NCBI RefSeq assembly: GCF_010550245.1 | Contig: NZ_JAAGLU010000038.1 | Coordinates: 50,737-114,736 of the forward strand | Reading direction: 5' to 3' | DNA from: Streptomyces sp. SID12501 | Lineage (GTDB): Bacteria > Actinomycetota > Actinomycetes > Streptomycetales > Streptomycetaceae | Length of the DNA: 64,000 nucleotides | Shown here: one piece after another, positions 24,984-34,200 of the stretch | How the letters are laid out: every line of letters starts with the position of its first letter | Position numbering within the stretch: position 1 is the stretch's first letter | The notes under the pieces: generated by a model | What the model saw: the letters and a program-made list of their open reading frames with translations, nothing else | What the model was told of the DNA's origin: nothing | The model's database searches: none | Translations under genes and position numbers: made by a program

Positions 24984-27900
24984 CACTCCGACGCAGCCCC
25001 TGCCCGTCGTCTTCATGTTCCCGGGCCAGGGCTCGCAGTACTACCGGATGGGCGAGGAGCTTTTCGCCGGTGACGAGGTGTTCGGCGCGGCGCTGCGCCG
25101 CTACGACGCGGTGGTCGCCGAGGAGCTGGGCGAATCCGTGCTCGCACGGGTATTCGACCCGGCGAAGCGCAGGAGCGAGCCGTTCACCGACACCCGGTTC
25201 ACCCATCCGGCGATCGTCATGATCGAACTCGCGCTGGCCGAGACTCTGCGGGCGGCGGGCGTCGAGCCCGACTACCTGATCGGCTGCAGCCTCGGTGAGT
25301 ACGCGGCGGCCACCCTGTCCGGCAGCCTCGATGCGAGGGACTGCCTGGGGCTGCTGGTCGGACAGGCCGCTGCCCTGCGAAAGGGCCCTCGCGGCGGCAT
25401 GCTCGCCGTGCTCGCCGGGCCGGACGTCCTGGACCGGGTGCCCGCACTGCGCGAGTGCGAGGTTGCCGCCCGCAACCACCCGGGCCACTTCGTGGTCTCG
25501 GGCACGGAAGAGGCCGTGGCCCGGGCCGAGTCCGCGCTGCGCGCCGCCGATGTGCCGCACCAGCGGGTGGCTGTGGAGTACGGCTACCACTCCGCGTTGA
25601 TGGCCCCCGTGCTCGCCGAGTGCCGCAGCGCCCTCGAACGGACGAGGTTCGCCCCGCCGCGCATCCCCTGGGTGTCCTGCGTCGACGGACACCTGGTCGA
25701 GCGGCCCAGCGCCGATCACTTCCGGCGAGTGGTTCGTGAGCCCATCGCGTTCGAGCGCACGATGGCCGCCATGCGCGACCGGGGCGATTTCCTCTACCTC
25801 GACCTCGGCCCCTCGGGCACTCTCGACAACTTCGTGCGCGGCAACGCACCGCCAGGGACACGGTCCAGGTCACTGTCCCTGCTCAGCCCGTTCGGCCATG
25901 ATCCCGCCGCGCTGGCGAAGGTCCGCACCTTGACCAACCGCCCTCCCCAAACGCGCAGGACACCGAGGAAGGCACAGCGCATGAAGGTCTACGGGTTTCC
26001 GGGCCAGGGCTCGCAGCGGCGAGGGATGGGTGCGGAGCTGTTCGAGAGGTTTCCCGAACACACGATCGTCGCCGACCGGGTCCTCGGCTACTCGATCCGG
26101 GAACTGTGCGTGGAGGACCCCGAACGCCGGCTCGGCCGCACCGAGTTCACCCAGCCGGCGCTCTACGTGGTGAGCGCCCTGGCCCATCTGGACCGGGTGG
26201 TTGCGGACCCGGTGCCGGCGGACTACCTGGTCGGCCACAGCCTCGGTGAGTACGCGGCGCTGTTCGCCGCGGGCGTCTACGACTTCGAGACCGGACTGAG
26301 GCTGGTGCGGCGACGCGGTGAGCTGATGGCCGCCGCCGGTGGCGGCACGATGGCCGCGGTGGTCGGGACCGACGAGGCGACCGTCCACCGGGTGCTCGCC
26401 GAGTCGGGTCTCGACGGCCTCGACCTGGCCAACCACAACGCCATGGACCAGTTCGTGCTCTCCGGCCCGGTGGAGCGGATCGATGCCGCCTGCGCCGCCT
26501 TCGACGCCGTGGGCGCCCGCACCGCCCGCCTCAATGTCAGCGCGCCGTTCCACTCCCGGTACATGCGCGGCGCCGCGGAGGAGTTCGCCCGCTTCCTGGA
26601 CGAGTTCACCCTGCGCCCGCCAGCCGTCCCGGTGCTGGCCAACGTGGACGCGCGCCCGTACCGCCCCGAAGCGCTCAAGGAGACGCTGACCGCACAGATC
26701 GTGTCGCCGGTGCGGTGGACCGAAACTGTGCGCACCCTGATGGGGCACGGCGACTTCGAGTTCGTCGAACTCGGTCCCGGCGAGGTGCTCACCAAACTGG
26801 TCGCCCGGATCAGACAGGGGGCCGAGCCGCTGCCGGCTCCCGCGTCCCGCCCGGATCCGGCCCCCCGCACCGCCCTCCCGGAGGTTCCTCCCGGGATCGC
26901 GGTCGAGGCCGACGGACTGGGCGCCCGGAGCTTCCGCGAGCGGTACGGGTTGCGGCGCGCCTACCTGATGGGATCGATGTACGGCGGGATCTCGGGCCCG
27001 GCGATGCTCCGCGCGGCGGCCAAGGCGGGCCTCCTGGCGTTCCTGGGGACCGCCGGCCTCACCCTGCCCGAGGTGGACCGTAAGCTGCGCGACCTGGCCG
27101 ATGACCTGGGCCCGGGCGGCACCCTCGGGGCGAACCTGCTTCACCGGCACGGCGCACCCGACGAGGAGTCCGCGCAGGTCGACCTGTTCCTCCGGCGGGG
27201 TGTGGATGTCGTGGAGGCATCCGGCTTCCCCCTGATCACCCCGGCGCTGGTGCGGTTCCGGCTCGGGGGCGGACGGATCCTGGCCAAGGTGACCAGGACC
27301 GACATCGCCGCCGAGTTCCTCGCGCCGGCACCGCGGCGGCTGGTCGAGCGGCTGCTCGCGGCCGGGGAGGTCACCCAGGCGCAGGCCCGTGCCGCTGAAG
27401 GCCGGCCGATGGCGGACGACCTGTGCGTCGAGGCGGACGGCGGCTGGCTCACCGGCACGGCCGATCTGCTGACCCTGTTGCCCGCCGTGCTGCGGCTGCG
27501 GGACGTGACCGCCCTGCCCGGGCAGCGGGTGCACGTCGGATGCGCCGGCGGCATGGGCACCCCGGAGGCGGCCGCCGCGGCCTTCCTGCTCGGCGCCGAG
27601 TTCGTGCTGACCGGTTCGGTCAACCAGTGCTCGGTGGAGGCCGCCACCAGCTCCGCGGTGAAGGAAATCCTGCAGGAGGCCCACGAGTACGACGTGGCGA
27701 CCGCCCCCTGGGCCGAGATGTTCGACCTGGGCACCCGGGCCCACTATCTGCGGCGAGGCCTGCTCTTCCCGGCACGAGCCGGCAAGCTGTACGACCTCTG
27801 GCGCGCACACGCCTCTCCGGCCGCACTCGACGACGCCACCAGGACCCAGCTGCTCGACCGCTATCTGGGCGGCGAGTCGCCCGCGGGCGCCGGGCCCGAC

Positions 27901-28176
27901 GCAGAGCCGAAGGCGGAGCTGGCGGCCCTGTGCCGCGGCTATTCCAAGCGCGGCCACCGGCTCGCTGTGACAGGCGACACGCGGTCCACGGTCGACTATC
28001 TGGTCCACTGCGGCCCCGCGATGGGCGCGTTCAACCAGGTGGTCGCCGGCACCACCCTGCAACCCTGGCGGGTCCGCACGGTCGAGGCGATCGCCGACAC
28101 CCTCATGGAAGGCGCGGCCGCGCACATCACCGGTCGACTGCGTTCCGCCGGCGCCGCTTCGCCATGTCCCAGCTGA
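24973..28176 (+). CDS. trans-acting AT-AT-enoylreductase (first copy)
   Basis: This 1067-aa protein supplies the AT activity missing from the PKS modules. The ATG at 24973 has GGGAGG at 24958-24963 and overlaps the previous stop. AT1 (residues 10-330) carries GCSLGEY (Ser106), but its Arg for holding malonyl carboxylate is not conserved (VGQAAALRK where AT2 reads VRRRGELM). By family knowledge such ATs act as acyl hydrolases that clear stalled chains. AT2 (from Met337) has GHSLGEY (Ser423) and the Arg, so it should load malonyl. The C-terminal half (about 645-1050) is a PfaD-type FMN enoylreductase of the nitronate-monooxygenase fold (YGGIS, GGMGTPEAA, TGSVNQ), expected to reduce ACP-bound enoyl groups in trans. 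There is no stop between AT1 and AT2, although Met337 has its own ribosome-binding site. It lies between the two halves of a split PKS bimodule. Confidence 0.92.
25965..25972 (+). promoter_or_regulatory. internal ribosome-binding site before the second AT
   Basis: GAGGAAGG lies 8 nt before the in-frame ATG at 25981 (Met337), where the second AT begins with MKVYGFPGQGSQ. It could allow a separate AT-ER polypeptide from the fused gene, or it is a relic of two once-separate genes. Seen in sequence; the function is inferred. Confidence 0.5.
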
Positions 28177-28231
28177 TCCTTTCCCGCCCCCACCGTGCCG
28201 CCGGTTCGACGCTGTTCCTGGATGGATACCG

Positions 28232-31200
28232 ATGACCGAATCACCGATTTTCGTCGACACGTTCACTCTCACCCACGACAACCCGCTGCTCCAGGGGCAC
28301 GTGATACGCGGACGCAGCCTCATGCCCGCCGTCGGACACCTGGACCTGGTCCTGCACGTTCTCGGCCGGCACGGCCACGCCGTCCAGGACGTCGAACTGC
28401 GCGACTTCACCATCCTCGCGCCGCTCGCCGTCCAGCCCGGTGAGCAGGTCCTGACCACCGTGGAGGGGCGCCCCTCGCCGACGGGCGGACTGCGGATCGA
28501 AGTCCGCGGCCGGCACGGGCAGGACGCCCCGGACGTGACGTACGCGGTCGTGACCGCGCACCCCGGCGCCGTGCCCGCCTTCGAGGAGCGGCTGCCGTTG
28601 CCGCTCGACGGAACGGTCCGGACCACCCCGCTCGCCGACATCTACACCTGGTGCAGGGAGCACGAGCTGGTCCACTCGGGCCTGATGAAGACCGACGGCG
28701 TGTTCCACCGGCGTCCCTCGGACTGGGTCGCCGAGGTGGAACTCGCACCCGAACACCACGGCAGCGCGGACGCGTTCCTCTTCCAGCCGGCCCTGTTCGA
28801 GGCAGGGCTCCTGTGCGGCGGAGTGGCCTTCGGCCTGCTGCACGACGGCGCGGACAACCCGGACCCCCGTCTTCCGCAGAGGTTCGGCCTCTATCTGCCG
28901 CTGGTCTTCGAGTCGTTCAGGGCGACGGCCCCCCTGGGCAGGCGCTGCTTCATCAGGATCCCGGCCGAGTCGGTGCGCGGCGACGACGAACTCGTACGGC
29001 TGACCATGGAGTTCTACGACCCGAACGGACTGAAGGTCGCCGAGGTCGCCCAGTACGTGGCCAAGCGGGTCCGGGACACCACGGCGTCCGAGTCCCGGGA
29101 GGAAGCCGTCGTCGCCCCTGCGCCCGTGGCGGTCTGGACGGGAGGCTCTTCCGCCGCCGGAAGTCAGGATGTCGTCGCCGTTCTGTGCGAGCTGATCGGG
29201 GCACGGCTGGGGCGAGCGCCCGGACGAATCCGCACCGGGACCGGCTACTACGAACTGGGACTGGCCTCGGCGGACCTGCTGTCGCTGAAGGCCGACCTTG
29301 AGGACCGGCTCTCCCTCCCGCTCTCGCCGACGATCATGTTCGAGTATCCGACGGTCACCGAGCTGGCGGCCTTCCTGGAGGGGCTGCTCGCCGAGCGGCA
29401 GATCCCGGCCGCGCCCGCTTCGACGTCGGACCCGGAGTCCGCGGTGTGCGACACGCTCACCGGCGAGGTGTCCGCGCTTCTCGGCGTGCCCGCCGGGGAT
29501 GTGCACCCGGACGACACGTTCGAAGAGCTCGGCCTCGACTGGGTCGGCCTCGCCCGACTGGCCGACCGGGTGAACGACCGCTTCGGCCTCACGCTCATGT
29601 CCGCCGCCTTCGGCGAACACCGGACCGTCCGAGCCATGGCCGCGTATCTCGCCTCCGCCCGTCGCGAACCCGTCGAAGCCGGCCAGGTCCCGCCCCAGGA
29701 GCCTGAGCCGGCCGGTCCGGTGCCCACGCGCCCCCATCCGATGCTGCAGCGCGCGGTACGGCACGACGACGGCCACGCCTACGAGACACGGTTCGACGGC
29801 AGCGAGCCCTATCTGCGGGACCACCAGGTGCGCGGTAGCCGCGTCCTGCCGGGAGCCGCGCAGCTGGAGATGGCGCGTGCGGCGGTCGAGCGCGCCCTGG
29901 GCGGGCGGTCGACGGGCCAGGTACGACTGGACGACGTCATGTGGCTGCGGCCCGCGGTCTGCGGCCCGGACGGACTCGTGCTTCGGGTGAGTGTGCGCAC
30001 CGCCACCACGGGCGGCTGGGAGTACGACATCCACAGCGTGGACGGCGGCGGCGGACACACCCTGTGCAGCCAGGGCCGGGCGAGCCTGCGGGAAACCGGT
30101 GACCTCGGCCTGCCGAGCCTGGAGGAGCTGCGCGAGGCCTGCGGGGGAGGGGCGTTCTCCGTGGAGCACATCTACGGCCTGTACGCCGACGCGGGGCTGG
30201 ACTACGGCCCCGCGCAGCGCTCCCTGGTGCGGCTGGGCGTGGGCACGGACGAGGCGGGACAGCCCCAGGTGCTCGCCGAACTGCGCCTTCCGGTGGCGGC
30301 GGAGCCACTGGACGGGTTCCGGCTGCACCCGAGCATCATCGACGGCGCGCTGCAGGCCACCATCGGTCTGCGGCTGACGGACGCGGCATCGCCCGGCCGG
30401 CCGGGCGGTCCCGCCCTGCCGTTCGCCCTCCAGCACGTGGACGCGCCCGACGCGACCCCCGCCAGGGCGTACGCCTGGATCCGGCCACAGCGGGGAAGCA
30501 GCCCCGTCGCCGCGTCGGCGAAGCTGGACATCACGGTGTTCGACGAGCGTGGTGAGGTGTGTGTGAACCTGACCGGGCTGAGCACACGCACCCTGCCTGA
30601 CCTGCCGCCGACCGCGCAGGAAACCACGGTGGAGCGGTCCGCGCCCCATGTGCCCGGCCGGGCCGACGGCGACATAGCGATCGTCGGTCTCTCCGGGCGT
30701 TACCCCGAGGCCGCCGATCTGGACGAGTTCTGGGACAACCTGCGCTCGGGCCGTGACTGCGTCCGAGAGGTGCCGACGGAACGCTGGGACCACCGCCGCT
30801 ACACCGACGGATCCGACACCGGCCGTACGCCGGGCAGGTGGGGTGGCTTCCTCGACGGCATCGACCTGTTCGACCCGCTCTTCTTCCAGATATCGATGCT
30901 GGAGGCCGAGCACCTCGATCCCCAGGAGCGCCTCTTCCTCCAGACAGCCCACCATGTGCTCGAAGACGCCGGATACACGGGCGAGCGGCTGGCCCGGCCG
31001 GGCCGGGTCGGTGTGTTCGTCGGCGCGATGTACCAGGAGTTCCAGCTCCACGGCGCGCAGGCCCAGGAGCGCGGCCGGCTGGTCGCCCTGTCGGGCAGCG
31101 CGTCCACGATCGCCAACCGTGTGTCGTACTTCTACAACTTCACCGGGCCGAGCATGACCGTCGACACCATGTGCTCGGGCTCGCTGACGGCCATTCATCT

Positions 31201-34200
31201 CGCCTGCGAGGCCATCAAGAGCGGTCAGTGCCACGCGGCGATCGCGGGCGGCGTGAACCTCACCTCCCACCCCAACAAGTACCTGCTGCTGGGACTGCGC
31301 AACTTCCTCTCCAGCGACGGGCGCTGCCGCAGTTTCGGTGCGGGCGGCGACGGTTACGTTCCCGGCGAGGGGGTGGGGGCCGTCCTGCTGAAGCCCCTTG
31401 AGCGGGCCGTCGCCGACGGGGATCACATCTACGGTGTGATCAAGGGAACGGCGGTGAACCACGGAGGGCGCAGCCCCGGCTACTCGGTGCCCAGCCCGGC
31501 GGCACAGGGCGAGGTCATCGCCGACGCGCTGCGGGCCGCCCGCGTCGACCCGCGCGCCCTGAGCTACATCGAGGCGCACGGCACGGGAACTTCCCTGGGC
31601 GACCCGATCGAGGTGGCCGGGCTGATCAAGGGGCTGAGCAGCGCGGGAAGCCTGCCGGAGAACTGCGCGATCGGCTCGGTGAAGTCGAACATCGGACACA
31701 GTGAGAGCGCCGCCGGAATGGCAGGCATCACCAAGGTGCTGCTGCAGATGCGGCACGGGGAGCTCGTACCGACCCTGCACTGCGAGACCCTCAATCCGCA
31801 CATCGACTTCGACCGGATCCCGCTGCGGGTGCAGCGGCAACTGGAGCCGTGGCGGCGCCCGATGCTGGAGGTGGACGGAGAGCGCCGCACGGTGCCCAGG
31901 ATCGCCGGTGTCTCCAGCTTCGGCGCGGGCGGCTCGAACGCGCACATCGTCATCTCCGAGTACGAGCCCGCGCTCCCCAGCCCCGTACGGGCCCCGGCCG
32001 ACGGCCGGCCTGCGCTGCTCCTCCTCTCCGCGAGGAGCGAGGAGCAACTCGTGGACCAGGCCCGCAGACTCCACGCCCGGCTGGCTGAGCTGAGTGACAC
32101 CGAACTTCCCGACGTCGCGTGGACGCTGCAGACAGGGCGGACGGCGCTGGAGGAACGACTGGCCTTCGCCGCGACCTCGGTGGCGGACACCAGGGCACGA
32201 CTGGAGTCGTTCGCCGCCGACCCGCGCCGGCCCGGAGCCTGGGCCCGAGGCGCCGTCCAGCCCGACCGGGAGGCGACGGCCGGCCGCCGGACCGACGACG
32301 AACTGGCGTCCGCCCTGGTGGAATGGTCCGCGCGAGGCACGCACGACAGGCTGCTGGGCCTGTGGGCCGTGGGAGCCGAAGTGGACTGGGAGACGCTGCA
32401 CCGGGCCGGCCCGCCCGCGCGCCAGGTCAGCCTGCCCGGGTACCCCTTCGCCCGTGAGCGCTGCTGGCCGGACCTCGGCCCGGGCGTCGCGTCACACGAG
32501 TCGCTCGTCCCGCCTGCCGCACATGTGCCGCAGCCGCAGCCGCAGCCGCTCCGGCCGGCCGAGGGTGCGGCTGAACCGGACGAGGTACTGCTGCTGCGCC
32601 CCGTATGGACGGCCCAGGACGCCCGGCCCGGCGACGCGGCCCCGGCGGAGCGGTTCGCCGAGCACCACGTGGTGGTGGTCGGCCGGCTGGCACCCGGGGA
32701 GCGCGAGGCCCTTCGGACCGGGCTGCCCGCCAATGCCGTATGCCGGTTCGTGGAGCTTCCGGACGGCCCGCTGGACCACCAGTACACCGAGGTGACGCGG
32801 CAGGTGTTCACCCTGGTGCGCGACCTCCTCGCAGCCGGCGTGCGGCGGCCGGCGCTGCTCCAGACCGTGCTGACCGGCGACCCGGCCACGGACGTCGAGC
32901 GGGAGCGCCTCGCCTGCTTCGGAGGCCTCGCCGGTCTGCTGAGGACGGCAGGCCTGGAGAATCCGCTTCTGCACACGCGTTACCTGGAATGCCTCGACGG
33001 AGCCTCACCGGCCACGATCGCCGCCCGTATCGCGGCCGAAGCCACCGGTGTCCCGGAACCGGAAGTACGGCACCGCGACGGTCTGCGGTATGTCGCGCGG
33101 CTGGCGGAGATGCCCTCCGCCATGCCCGCTGACCAGCCCTGGAAGCAGGGCGGGGTCTATCTCATCACCGGCGGAGTCGGCGGCCTCGGCCTGATCATGG
33201 CGAGGGAGATCGCCGCCTCCGCCGGACAGGCCACCGTCGTCCTCACCGGGCGGTCGACGCTGAACCCGGCGCAGGCAGCGGCGCTCGAAGCCCTGCGCGT
33301 GCTCGGCCTGACGGTGGATCACCAGCGCGCGGACGTGGCCGACAGGGCCGCCGTCACCCGCCTGCTGGACCATGTCAGGCGCACGCACGGGCCGTTGACG
33401 GGCATCCTGCACAGCGCCGGAGTCACCGACGACAAGCTCATCGTCCGCAAGACGGTCCAGGAGCTGGAGCGAGTTCTCGCGCCCAAGGTCGCCGGGCTCG
33501 TCCACCTGGACGAGCTGAGCCGGGACCAGCCGCTGGAGACGTTCCTGTGCTTCTCCTCGACCAGCGGAGCCTTCGGTAACCCCGGGCAGGCCGACTACGC
33601 CGCCGCCAACGCGTTCATGGACGCCTACGCCGCCTACCGCAACCGTCTCGTCGACGCCGGTCTTCGCAGCGGCGCCATGGTGTCCGTCGACTGGCCGCTG
33701 TGGGACGAGGGAGGCATGGGAACCGACGGAGCCCTCAGGGAACGCCTGCGCGGCACCGGGGTCGTGCCGCTGGACACCGTCCGCGGCGTGCGGGCACTGC
33801 ACTGCGCCCAGGCGGCCGAGGAGAACGACCTTTCGGACGGTCGCCTCGTCGTCCTCGCGGGCCGGCGTGACGCGCTGCTGCCCTGGCTCACCGGCCTCGC
33901 CGACACGCCGGCCGCACCCCGGCCCATCGGCGAACCCGGTGCGGACGCGGCTTCGGTACCCGGCACTGCGCAGTCCCCGGTCGCGGCGGACCGCGGCCTG
34001 GAGGACCGGGCGGTGGGCCACCTGCGGCACCGGCTGGCGGCGGCACTCAACCTCGGCCCCGAGCGCCTGGGACCGGACACGCCGCTGGAGCGCTACGGCA
34101 TGGACTCCGTCATCGCAGTCGGCGTCACCGCCGAGTTGGAGGACGCCTTCGGCCCGCTGTCCCGGACGCTGCTGTTCGAGGTGCAGACGGTGCGCGAACT

